A model generated the notes under the pieces. That model saw only the letters and a list, made by a program, of their open reading frames with translations, did no database searches and was not told the origin of the DNA. Made by a program: the position numbers and the translations under genes. This document shows, in pieces, positions 45,722 to 56,290 of a stretch of 64,000 bases of DNA. The number at the start of each line of letters is the position of its first letter. Positions within the stretch are counted from its first letter, which is position 1. Source of the stretch: Hymenopus coronatus (lineage: Eukaryota; Arthropoda; Insecta; Mantodea; Hymenopodidae); assembly GCA_030762935.1 (NCBI GenBank), contig CM060900.1, positions 393,317,632 through 393,381,631 of the forward strand, read 5' to 3'.

Positions 45722-46080
45722 CTGGGCTAGCTCAGTGGTTTCATTTGTGGCTTATGTGCTCAGGGTCCATAGTTTGATTCCTGGCTCTGGGGTGGCAATT
45801 ATAAGCTGGCCTTTATACAAGCCTTCACCTCTGACCAGCTCATGTGAAGTATTCCCAAGATCCAAATTGGTTTTGAGTCCATAGCAAATGCTAAAATTTT
45901 TCATATCCCATTGTATTTACATCATCCCTGGACTCTGCCCTCTGGATTCCTCAGTTAATAAACAAGTCCCCATTGCTTTGTGGAATGAGGCTTCTCCGGA
46001 TGTCAATGACCATATAGGATGCATTGTAAACCGACCAACTATAATATTACATGGAGTCAGAACCAACTAACCTGTTTTGT
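45722..46080 (+). repeat. tRNA-derived SINE
   Basis: Head GGGCTAGCTCAGTGGTTTCA, an A box, then CCATAGTTTGATTCCTGGC, a B box, followed by a body of about 280 bases. The end includes AGAACCAACTAACCTG. Only about 75 bases are tRNA-like. No duplication of the target was found. Confidence 0.68.
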
Positions 46081-46329
46081 TTGGGCTTTCTTAAGCTGTT
46101 GCTTTGCTTTTTTCTTTTTTCAAGCACAAGCACGCATTTGCATGTTTAATAACCAACTTAAATGTTTTTTACATCCATACTTCCTTTTGTAGTTGGAATT
46201 ACACTTTAAAGTTTGCTTTACTGTATGTTTCATACTTTTTCAGTTATTTATTTGTTTCAATTCAAGTTCCATCACATCATGTTAAGGCATATTGGGCTAT
46301 CTTTACAGTGGTTTTTTGATCAGGGAATT

Positions 46330-46632
46330 TCTAGTTTGTTAGTGCACATGGTGATGAGGGATGAACTCATCATCCATAGTTGGTACTATTAAGATGAAAT
46401 CACAACTTGTGGATGAGAAAAAAGGAAAAGTTTGCTCAGGGACCTTTTCTTTCAAGGTATGGGGTTTTCTACATGCAAATAAACATTGCATAGGACCAAC
46501 AACTTTACTTTCCTTCTGAAGGAAGCCATGCTAAGGATATTTATATCCAAAAGAATTCATCACCCTTCACAGGTATGAATTTATAGCTTGGGTTTTAGGG
46601 GCTACATAATAACCACTACATTATGGAGGGTG
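46330..46632 (-). repeat. tRNA-derived SINE (family gamma), copy 2, CpG-decayed
   Basis: Matches 19160-19425 in the same orientation, with GGGGTTTTCTACATGCA, AACTTTACTTTCCTTCTGAAG and a tRNA-like head near 46560-46632. CpG sites of copy 1 are replaced: GGGTTTGAATCCGCGACC there is AGGTATGAATTTATAGC here. Confidence 0.65.
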
Positions 46633-47430
46633 ACTCATTTATTTGTTTACTTTGGTTTGTATTAACCCTTGTACTGTTTATTCTTGTCATTTTCACTTTC
46701 AGATTTGATAAAAGATCTAGAATAGTGCCATCCAACTGGTGTTGCAAGGATTGTTTGCTCTCCAAAGATATTTTACCATAAAAAAAGCACGAAATTACCA
46801 AATTCGGACAAAAATATTACCAAACTAAGATATTAAAGCACTTAACAGCCTTTTGCATATAATCCTGCATAATGTTAAATAAAATTTAACATTAATCATC
46901 CCTGGTAACATGAAAACACAGCATCCAATGGACAGGTATCCCAAGGATTAATATTTTGTCACCTAATTGAACATTTTAATATAATTTTGCTCTTAACCCT
47001 TAAATGGAAACATTGGTCTGTAAGACCTTTGATGTTATTTCATATTGCAGTGTGGTAGCACTATTTGGTATGCAATTTCACCCACCCTAGAATCTTTTTA
47101 TTAACTAATTGACTCGCAAGCCACACCTTGTCTCTCAGTTTGTGGCTGTGTGTTGCCAGATGCACATTGTTTTCTCAAAATATACAGGTCTTTCTGACCA
47201 GCTGTTTCTATTTTCCAAGGAACTTGTTTTGTATTATGTACCATTTGTAATGTTTTATTGTCTTCTGAAAAGATTGCCTTCACTTTAGGTCATATCATGG
47301 ATATGCCATCAATAAGTATTTGTAGTTTGACAAGAGTTTAAAGGCGGGAGAGGGTACATGTCACCGATAACAACTTTGAAAAAATAGTTCTGTAATGCTT
47401 TTTTTTGGTAGTGTTTAACGCCCGCTTTAA
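46633..47430. other. PLC intron; possible piggyBac-type end at about 46996
   Basis: TTAACCCTTAAATGG at about 46996 looks like a piggyBac terminus with its TTAA. The second piggyBac relic lies 1.7 kb to the right. The open frame 47101-47283 on the minus strand is unrecognised. Confidence 0.3.
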
Positions 47431-47820
47431 CTACTTATGGCACAGCAGGCGGACTTTGGAGTGGTTACAGTAGAGATGAATTAGAAGAGGAACTTCACAA
47501 CTCAAATACAGGTTCTGGCTACATAATTTATGAACAGGAAATGGACATTGAAAATGATAAAGAAAGGAAGGATCAAAGAGGGCTAAGAAATAAAAGTAGT
47601 TATGATGAAGACATCTTTTGAATGCTGTAAAAACAATTGCTACAGAATATTTGCAAAATGAAATACCACAGTTCCTCATTGAGAAGAAGGACAAAAAAGA
47701 CTTTAAAGGACTAAAGGAGGAACCTGAGGACAAGAAAAGCTCCAATTCATTTAGTTTGACAGTTACCTGGTTGAGTACAAAGGATACTACATTGCAAAAT
47801 CCCAGCATGAAATAAATTTT
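47431..47820 (+). other. Unassigned, charged coding-like stretch, frame-shifted
   Basis: The plus strand reads GTAGGLWSGYSRDELEEELH then EQEMDIENDKERKDQRGLRN to about 47620. In another frame it reads IATEYLQNEIPQFLIEKKDK and DFKGLKEEPEDKKSSNSF. The charged, K/E/D-rich composition is unusual for this AT-rich intron and looks like protein that acquired a frameshift. I recognise no family. It could be part of the nearby piggyBac relic, a processed pseudogene or a captured exon. Confidence 0.25.
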
Positions 47821-47865
47821 AGAATGGGGCAGATGTGGGTTTCAAATGTACATGCCAAAATTGCC

Positions 47866-48226
47866 GGTCCCCATGGCCGCGCTCGCCAAGGCGTCCCGCT
47901 TTGGTGCTTTGTAGCGCTGGGGATCGTGGGTTGGAGCCCCGCCTTGGGCATGGGTGTTATATGTTTGTGTTTATGTGTGTGATGTAACAGTAAGAAAACA
48001 GCAATACAGTAATAATACAGAAAAACAAGGTAAAAAAAAAAGTCAATAAAAGTAGGATATACAGTGCCAGAATCCCGATCAGACTCCGGTACTGTATTTA
48101 AAAAATGTAAGAAAATAGCAATCCAGTAATAATACAGAAAAACAAGGTAAAAAAAAAAGTAAATAAAAGTAGGGTATACAGTGCCGGAGTCCTGATCAGG
48201 CTCCGGTACCATATTTAAAAAAAGGA
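47866..48226 (+). repeat. SINE (family beta) with palindromic tail, tail unit duplicated
   Basis: GC-rich tRNA-like head (CCATGGCCGCGCTCGCC, then GGGGATCGTGGGTTGGAGC, a B box) with a G/T-rich spacer. Two 117-base tail units start at TAAGAAAA (47991 and 48108). Each ends in a near-perfect palindrome: TACAGTGCCGGAG at 48177, TCCTGATCAGG, CTCCGGTAC in the second unit. The centre CCTGATCAGG is itself a perfect palindrome. The copy at 6288-6527 has one unit. The head keeps many CpG although it lies in the CpG-poor domain, which suggests a recent insertion. Confidence 0.8.
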
Positions 48227-48377
48227 TCATATGTTATTAAGATCCAGTGCAAGCCTGGAGTGTGTCTTTTACAAATAATTACAGTACTTATCAGCCATGG
48301 AAACTTATACTGCAAATTCATTTTGTATTAGCTTCAGCTTCTGGTCTTCCATGTTTAGGACAAGCAATTAACTTTCC

Positions 48378-48378
<1 letters not shown>

Positions 48379-48426
<48 letters not shown>

Positions 48427-48432
48427 CTCTCT
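48379..48432. repeat. (CT)n microsatellite
   Basis: About 50 bases of CT repeats. Confidence 0.97.
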
Positions 48433-48597
48433 CTAAGTCAATGTACACATCCTTCTTGTTTCTGCAGTTTGCTAAGTTTTTCCTTCATTAATATGAGCGT
48501 CCTTATTTTAAATAATATAATTTCTTCAGAGAGCTCTTCAGGCAAATTTTCCCACAAACGGTTCTGTATGTTTGGAGAAGCAAGCTGAGATCAAACA

Positions 48598-48625
48598 CTT
48601 TTTTTTTTTTTTTTTTTTTTTTTTC
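48598..48625. repeat. Poly(T) tract
   Basis: About 27 T residues. It could be the A tail of a minus-strand retroinsertion, but none was recognised next to it. Confidence 0.9.
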
Positions 48626-48639
48626 AGGAAACGTTTTCT

Positions 48640-49330
48640 CTTCATCTTCAACAGCTATTTCACTACCATGCATTTATAGCAGGTTGATCCAAAATACCAG
48701 CGAAAATTTGTAAATGCCAGCAAAATGTGTTTCTTGAGACAGTACAGCACACACCATTTTATCAAATACATCTACTCCTTCTTTGGTATAATTATAAGAT
48801 ATATAATTTCTGGTTTCATTATATTCTGGTATACATCAGCTGAATTGTGTGCTGCTGACAGGAGAATGACAGATTTTTCCTTGCTTACCTTCAATGCATC
48901 CAGCTCTGAAGAAATACTTTGAGCAGAATTAGCAACTCTTGGGGTTCATATTATGTTATATTGTTTTCTAGATAGCTTCTTTGATCAATAATCTCCATTA
49001 CCTTTTATGATATTAGATGACAATATCTCCTGATCTTCAATGAATAATCCAGTTTCAGTTTCTGAGCTACTATCTACACATATTTCTAAATTTTCATTGC
49101 TAGAAGGAAATATGGCATCCAGCATAATTTATATTCTTTAGGAAAATTTTCTTTGAAAAGCTGTCAAAATTAGAAACACTAACATTCACTGATGTCTTTT
49201 TCTTGAAAAGAATGAGAGGCTTTTCTCTTGAACCAATAACAGGGGTATGATCACCCCAAGTCACACTATAACTTAAATTGACTGTAGAGGAATACCCTTT
49301 TGTCAAGGAAAAGTAGAAAGCGACTCCCTA
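48640..49330 (-). pseudogene. Second piggyBac-type relic, catalytic middle deleted
   Basis: Minus-strand reading from about 49130 gives the acidic N-terminus (LDAIFPSSNENLEICVDSSS, ETETGLFIEDQEI). After about 48920 it moves to KVSKEKSVILLSAAHNSADV, then MKPEII, TKEGVDVFDKMVCAV and TNFRWYF-like words near 48810-48690. These are the VVLLST.H, KPEII..YN, TKGGVD..D.M and RRW blocks of the piggyBac C-terminal half. About 900 bases holding the first catalytic aspartates are missing. The frame 49306-49100 upstream may belong to it. It is a different copy from 37990-39705. Confidence 0.6.
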
Positions 49331-49424
49331 AACAGTGGTCTAGGATTACTCAACTGTACCAGGTAAGAAAAACCAATTCAGTTAATATTATGAAAAAAAC
49401 TGACTGAGCAAAATGGCTTCACCA

Positions 49425-49905
49425 TAACGTGTGGATGCTCCAGGGTCAATTCCCATCTAAGCAGACACACCGACCACATTTGTTTTCTTTTTGTTTGATT
49501 TTTTTCCAGGTCAGTAGGCAAATGCTGGGGTGATTGCTCTTCCTATGGTGGTTCTTCCTATTCAGTGGTTTCAAATTTTCTGTTCCTCATCATTCCCTCT
49601 CATTTTGTTTCCCCTTTCACGTTTCAGGTGGGCTCTCAGGCTGTTAGTGTCAAGTCAGTGTTGTGACAGATGGTGCAGATGCTAGCTCACTGGAAAATTA
49701 TTCTCAGTTATGGTGGGTGAAATTCTCACCAACTACGCCAGAGGGATGCCTTCTCTGAAAATTCTGATGGTGTGATCAGATCTTCAAACTTGGAATTTTT
49801 AGGGTTCTCTGCAAATTCTACGACGTATCTCCCTGCAGTCTGCCTTCTGCTGTTTCTTCACTTCATCCATTTTTCCTGGGGGTAGTAGTCAAAAGAAATC
49901 CACCT
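49425..49905 (+). repeat. Long SINE-like repeat (family eta), copy 1
   Basis: About 480 bases. The head has tRNA-like boxes (GTGTGGATGCTCCAGGGTCA, AATTCCC). The body matches 55805-56290, with CCCTTTCACGTTTCAGGTGG, GATGCCTTCTCTGAAAATTC, AACTTGGAATTTTTAGGG and TTCTTCACTTCATCC. No coding content. Confidence 0.6.
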
Positions 49906-51209
49906 TGGGTCAAATATTAGTTACAGTCATGAAAGAAAACAAGTACAGGGGTGATGCATCATCCTTGTTACAATTGGACATTTAAGTTAACACTTCCTTT
50001 TTAATTCAGCAATGTTTGGATATTTTGCTTAGAAAAGAAGGTATTCTACAGCTGGCAAATTTTACAATGGGCATATACCTTCTATAATGAAAATATTAAA
50101 AATGAAACAAAAGAAGGGGCCAAAACTGCTGTTGTGATTAGGCAAATTCGAAAGAATACTGACATTATGTGATAAACAAGTCAGCATATGCATATACATT
50201 TTATAGTTAAGTCATGTTTAAACAATTAAACTTAGTTCTTCCAAAAAATTTACAGCTTAAACTCTTTATTCATTAACACAAGCACTATAAAGTTAATGTG
50301 AACACGATCTGTTGTAAAATATTTGAATGAAGCAAATGATGGTCTTAACTTGTGTATAAAGCACAATAATCAATATTTCAAATTTTGGAAAGATTAAGAA
50401 TAAATATGACAAATAAAACATGTAGTCATACAAAATTTCCAAAAAAGAAAGTGAATCAAGCTGTGCTATCTTTTGAATTATTAAAAGCCAGCAATTATGT
50501 ACATAAACTCAGCCTATAATTTCAGCCATTATGTTTTATTCCTGGGCACTTCATATAGTTGGACATTTAATGTACAGGATGCTATTTAAATTGGTAGCCA
50601 TTTTCATTCAGCATACTTTTTATAAAGAAAAAATTTAACCCAGCTCATTATAACTTTGGACCACAATTTGGACTGCAAGGTGACAGTGGTTGCACCACTC
50701 TGGTCTAGGATATCTGATTTCATTACATAAACATAATTTTCAAGCTGGTGTATTACAAAAAGTGCATACTTAGTGTATTCTCTGTTTACAAGGTTCTTTC
50801 ATATAACACTGAAATATCACCTGTATTGATTAATCAATTTTCTATAAAACCAATTTAAAACACTAGATTACAAATGTAATTAATTTTAAAAGTACTCTTG
50901 AGCTCTCTTGCTAGTTAGGAAAAGATAATATTTAATTATTAGAATCTAGATAAACTGGTAGCCTTCTTTATGATAGAGCATAAAAATCCCAGAGAAAGTG
51001 GCTCTTCTTGTTCACTTTAGCTTTTAAATAAATACATATCTACTGCTATACCAGGAGTAGTTGACTTATTTCTACTCAACTGAGTGTGAGTAAATGGTAA
51101 TCTACAACAATGAATCAAAAATAAACTGGAATTTTGAATTAGCAGCTGTGGTAGTCAACAGAAATGGGAGGGACTTTGAGAGGTTTTTGGTTAGAATGTT
51201 GGAGTAGGG
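49906..51209. other. PLC intron, nothing recognised
   Basis: AT-rich with no convincing coding frame. Confidence 0.5.
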
Positions 51210-51290
51210 ATCTTGTCACAAGTCACAAAGTGGTTACCTGATTCAGTATACCATGAGAAAGCAAGAGGCACACAGATCTATTGCTCAGTG

Positions 51291-51338
<48 letters not shown>

Positions 51339-51975
51339 TGCCACAACCATCGCCACCACCACCACCACTTTCTGGCAAAAGAAGGCACCAACTCTTCAAA
51401 AATTTTGAGAAGGCTCCATGCAAAATTTGGGAAACCAGCCCTTTCAAAAAACGGGGTGTATAAATGTCACAAAAAAGATTTGGAAGGACAGGAAACAGTG
51501 GACAATGAGCCCCATTAAACATGACCACAGACAAGGATCACTTCTGGCAAAATTTATTCTGAATGTTTCCTTATTGAGGCAGATTGATGCATAAATATTT
51601 CTAAAATTGCTTCACTCATAGGCATAATAAGCTTTGGAAGTGCTCAAGTCAACATTAGTAATGAACTCAACTTTTGAAAATTGTCTGCCAGGTGGGTTCT
51701 TCATGTACTCTTCCAGGGGAGGGGGAACTAGAGGAAATGCATTGGACACCTCTGAATATGCTCTATACTGTTCAGATTTGCCAACCTGTGACTAAAACTT
51801 TTTTAGACCACTGAAAGAACAATTGGGATGTAAGCAATTTGATGATGATGCAGCAGTAGAGGAGTATGTTCACAACTGCTTCCACAAAAGTTCTGATTCT
51901 TTCTTCAAGAGTAGCATCAAAAAGCTACCCATTCAATGGCAAAAATCCAGCTAAATTTGGGGGACTATGTAAAAT
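51210..51975 (+). pseudogene. mariner-type transposase relic without catalytic core
   Basis: Plus frames: after an (ATC)n run the N-terminal HTH reads EGTNSSKILRRLHAKFGKPA, LSKNGVYKCHKKDLEGQETV DNEPH near 51380-51518. SFGSAQVNISNELNF then KLSARWVLHVL follows near 51625-51705. It then passes after a short bridge to the C-terminal part: FFRPLKEQLGCKQFDDDAAV, EEYVHNCFHKSSDSFFKSSI, KKLPIQWQKSS near 51800-51960. In intact elements about 170 residues with the DD34D triad lie between. The same type of deletion is seen in the unrelated copy at 17218-17607. Stops and shifts show that it is dead. Confidence 0.7.
51290..51339. repeat. (ATC)n microsatellite
   Basis: About 16 ATC triplets, followed by ACC triplets at 51350-51368. 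The His-rich, Ser-rich and Asp-rich open frames here are its by-products. Confidence 0.97.
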
Positions 51976-53735
51976 AATGTGGTGGTTGTTTTATTTTTGT
52001 TGGTGGATTTAATAAGCTTATAAAAAGCAATTCCAGTTTACACTTGATTCACCCATAGATATGGGTTATTTTTCATATTCTTATAAATATAAAAGTGAAC
52101 ATTTCTGAATCCAACAAATATCATTGACAACTCAACGGTATTTGTTATCATATTGCCTTTTAAAGAATTAGAAATAGCACTTTCCTTAAAATTAATTAGT
52201 ATTGGTTAGTTAATCTCTGAAAGTCATCTTGGAAGTCAAAGAAAAATTTTAATTTGCAAAAAAAAAATCAACAAAATTTAATTAAAATGGAGATAAAGTG
52301 CTAAGCACAAAAATATTACCCAATGGAATCAATAGTAGATAGATCCATATTTCCACAATAGCTTCAGCAATAGTGAAACACCTGCCAGTTATTCTTGCTT
52401 CAAACTTATTCATAAAAAGGCTTACTTGCTTTGTAGTAGGTACTTGTAAATACCTTTTCTGTAACAAGTAACTAAATTAAGGCTATAAAAACACATTTTT
52501 CAACTTCTGATTTCCTCTATTGCTACTACTTTTCCATATACATTTTCTGCTGCTTTTCACTCTTTAAAATTTCTTAACTACTCAGATTAACACTTCATGG
52601 CACGTTTGTCATTTAAACTATTTTGCAACTACATGCAAATTTTACTGATTGTTATTATTTACTTAAAAGTCTCTGGCAAAATTATGACATGTTTGAACAA
52701 GAGTTGCAACTCTTCAGCTGCCTAAAACTGTCGTAAAATGGTTGACACCATTTAACATCTGAATACATGTGGCATAATGTAAACACCCATCTGCATTTAC
52801 TAATTTGATTTGCATAAACTGTTTATTTATTTTATGGCTTTCACCTTAAATCAATGTCAAGTTCTACAGTATAACATATTCTCAACATCCATGACTCTAA
52901 GAAAAATATTCTTCTGTGTCTAATTACTTCTAAGGACTAAATTGGTTTCAGTTTTAAATCTAAACCAATGTGTCAATTTTTCCTTCAAGTTTAAATACAA
53001 TATATTGGTATTAAGCTCAATTGACTAGAATTTAAGGAATGATAAATGGTAGAGCTATTTTCTTTTAGGCTTCACTTCATTTTCTGCTATTGTATTTGTC
53101 TAAACCACTGAAATATATGTACCATATTTCTAGCATATCTGGTAAATTAAAGAGTAGCATTTACATTGTTGTGATTATAATAGCACAGAGCTTAAAACAG
53201 AATTTTAAATTATTTATATTGATGCTTCTTCTGAGTTGTAATTTTATGTATAGTTCCAAAGAATATCTGGCACTTGAAGACTGTGGGCTTGCAACAAAAT
53301 AAGCCTAAACTGAATAAATGGATGATCTTTTTGTCTTGATGTAAATATAATGGTAGAATGTCTGTTACAGTTCTATTCCTTTTCTGTCTGAAAGTTTAAA
53401 AGTTCTATTACACAACCAGACCACTTCAGGTTATGACTGTTGCTAGTGCTGTCTCTCTTAATTTGGTTATCATTGAAAATTTATTGCAATCACATTATGC
53501 ACTTTGATAAAAAGAATGAGTGGAAGTAATAATGGTCTTATTTGAAAAGCTTTGTAGGTGATTTGAAAAATTCTATATTAACAATAAAATCTACTTCCCC
53601 AATTATGTTATCCTTAATTTTATATTTTGTATATAGTAGATTATTTATTAGCACTCATTTGATGAGTCCTTCCAAATATGTTCTAGTTTGGGAACAATAT
53701 AATGTTACCATTATAGGTGTATCTGTTCATCACTG
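51976..53735. other. PLC intron, nothing recognised
   Basis: AT-rich, no gene. Short A run near 52258. Confidence 0.5.
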
Positions 53736-53872
53736 CTTACTATTAATAGGTGATCAATTTTTTGGCATCAATTAATTTTCATTATATTACTTATCACACC
53801 ATCCTTACTATTAATAGGTGATCAATTTTTGTTGGCATCAATTAATTTCTGTTATATTACTTATCACACCAT
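53736..53872. repeat. 68-bp direct tandem duplication
   Basis: Units 53736-53803 and 53804-53872 both start CTTACTATTAATAGGTGATC and end ATCACACCAT, with only a few differences (TTTTTTGGC versus TTTTTGTTGGC, TTCATT versus TCTGTT). Confidence 0.9.
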
Positions 53873-55804
53873 GTAATAGTAAGTCTCTTTAATGTGCCCA
53901 AAGAACAGCAGCATCTTTGATAAAGGTTTATTCAAGCACATCAATATATCATTTAGCTCTATATTTTATGTGTAACTATATATTTTATAGCAATATCTTA
54001 AAAAATATGTATTTTTTATATTCTTCTTCTCGTTTTGTTTTCATTTATTGTACTTGCCTTGCTGTGGTCCCTTTATAGCATTATTTGCAAACATACATTT
54101 GTATAGGGGATACCTATATTCTTTATTTACCTTAAAATTTTCCTTATAAATTATTTTAATAACATAGTTCTTAAGGGCCTGCTTTCAATTTTGCTCTACT
54201 AAAATCTATGCTTTCATCATAAACAACTTCTGAAAGTCTTGTGTTCTTTACCCTCTTTATTATTATATCCATATTTTATTCCCTGCTCACTTCATGGGAA
54301 TTCACATATTTATTTTCTGTTTAGATCTTTACAATATAATATGCATTTAATAGATTTCTCAACTGTCAGTATTCTTTATGCATATTTTTGAGAGCACTCA
54401 TGTTTCTAAAGTCTGAACATTTTAGAGATTTAAATTGTTTATTTTCTATTGGTCATCAGTCCTTTTGTTTCTTTCATTCACTTTTAATATTCTGATTGAA
54501 CATTTTCTTGCAGTGAGGCACATGATAGCAAAGCTATAAACATTTTAGGTAATGTATCACAAGAGATAATTCATTTGTACATGTTATTATTAATTTACAT
54601 GTTATGGTTCTTTATAACTGGGTCATTTATCAACACTAACTTGATATACTGTGATTTTTAAATAACTGGTGTAAGTTGTATCCATGGTTTCATTATTGAT
54701 CACACTTATGAATCTATTTGATTTGTGGCTTTTGTGACACCAGCATTCTTACAATGTAAGCACATATATGTGGTTGACCAAGAATGATCGTCATATTGAT
54801 TCTCTTTTGCAATTAGTTCTCAAAATATATATTCAGTTTAAGCCTTAGATAATGTTACTTCATTTTATCTATGTAGTAATTATTACATCTATGTTAATGA
54901 GAGGTTTTCAACAAAGATGTTGTTTTAATGGTGTACAAGTCCCTGTTTCTGAGAAGCCTCAACACATGTATGCAAGGAATGATGTTCATTTTAGTGACAG
55001 CAAATCATATCACTTTCTATTAACTCACTGCTCATCATAGCTTCACAATGCTGTCCATTGTCTTCCAAATTATTTTAAATCAATTTGATAAATATATAAA
55101 GAACTCAGGGCTTGACTTTGGATAATATTACTAAACTGCAAAATCTGATCTGTAAGGTGTAGAGCTGCTATCAGAATAGGATCAAAACCATAACAAACAC
55201 GCCTACTGTTTTGCCTTCGGGCTTGTATTAGATTATGATAAGTACATATAGATACCAGTCAGTCAATCAATTCAATATATATACTAATATTTTGACCTCC
55301 ATGACTCAAGTACTGCACATTTAGATTATAACAATGATCAAAGAATTCACCAGTATCATAAGAATGGTATGTCTCTAGGAAATGCATGGAACGGGTACAT
55401 ATTAGTTCTTATTGCTTTATTTTCCAGCACACTCATTCCATATTGTTTGCTTACAGAATAATCATATATTTTGCTTACCAGGTGTGCATATTTGTTCAAA
55501 TTAAAATGTGTTTTGGAGTTAGCTCTAATCTTATTTCTAGACTTCTTTTTGATGATTCAAGTTAATTCTATATTATCTATTTTTCCTTCTTTATCGTTAA
55601 CTTATATTTTTTATGTCTTACACAGTTCCATTCTGAGCTGTGTAATCAATCTGACAATTACTGATGTAAATGGACCACTCAGTGTCTCTGCATATTTAGT
55701 AGAGAGCTGCTATGTCTGATTATTACATAAGTTAACAAAATACCATTCACATTTTGCCCTGACTAATGATTGTGTTGCATTTTTGTATTTTTATGCTTAT
55801 GATA
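53873..55804. other. PLC intron, nothing recognised
   Basis: Very AT-rich. I counted two CpG in 54001-55000. No coding frame is convincing. Confidence 0.5.
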
Positions 55805-56290
55805 TTGGCTACTGAGGAAGATGGTTCTGCATAATGTGAAAGGCTCACACTTGTGAAGTCATGAGTTCAAACCAGGGGCCAGCCACTGACCATTGACTAT
55901 TCGTCATTTTCCCTTGTTGGCATGGCGAATACTTGGGTAGTGTCTCTTCTATCCAAATTTCCTTTCCCTCATTTCCTATCATTTCACTTCCCATTTCATA
56001 TTTCAGGTAGGCTTAGGGAGTGTGCAGTCAGTTTGTGGTTGCCATTGGAAAGTTCTTGGCTCTAGCATATCACGACCTTCTCCGAGTGACCTCAGGTGGA
56101 TCGATCATTCCCTGGTTCCAATTGAAGGAAGCCTTCTCTGAGCAGTCTGCCAATGTGATTAGGACATCAATCTTGGAATCATTAGGGACTTCTGTGTGTC
56201 TCTAACAGTCAGCCAACCACCCTGGCTGTAGCTTATAGTCTCCTGCAGTTTTTTTTTACTTCTTCTGTTCCTCCTGAGGATGAAACCAGA
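55805..56290 (+). repeat. Long SINE-like repeat (family eta), copy 2
   Basis: Matches 49425-49905. The head has a B box-like GTCATGAGTTCAAACCAGG. The body has CCCATTTCATATTTCAGGTA, GAAGCCTTCTCTGAGCAGTC, CTTGGAATCATTAGGGACTT and TTACTTCTTCTGTTCCTCCT. The open frame 56020-56205 lies inside it and is not a gene. Confidence 0.62.

Noticed and set aside
46996..49400. A complete second piggyBac element with both ends
   Set aside because: Only one TTAACCCTT-like end was seen, and the opposite terminus and internal catalytic part could not be found.
51213..51518. His-rich, Ser-rich and Asp-rich open frames
   Set aside because: These are translations of the (ATC)n/(ACC)n microsatellites in three frames. 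Only the downstream mariner-like part is meaningful.
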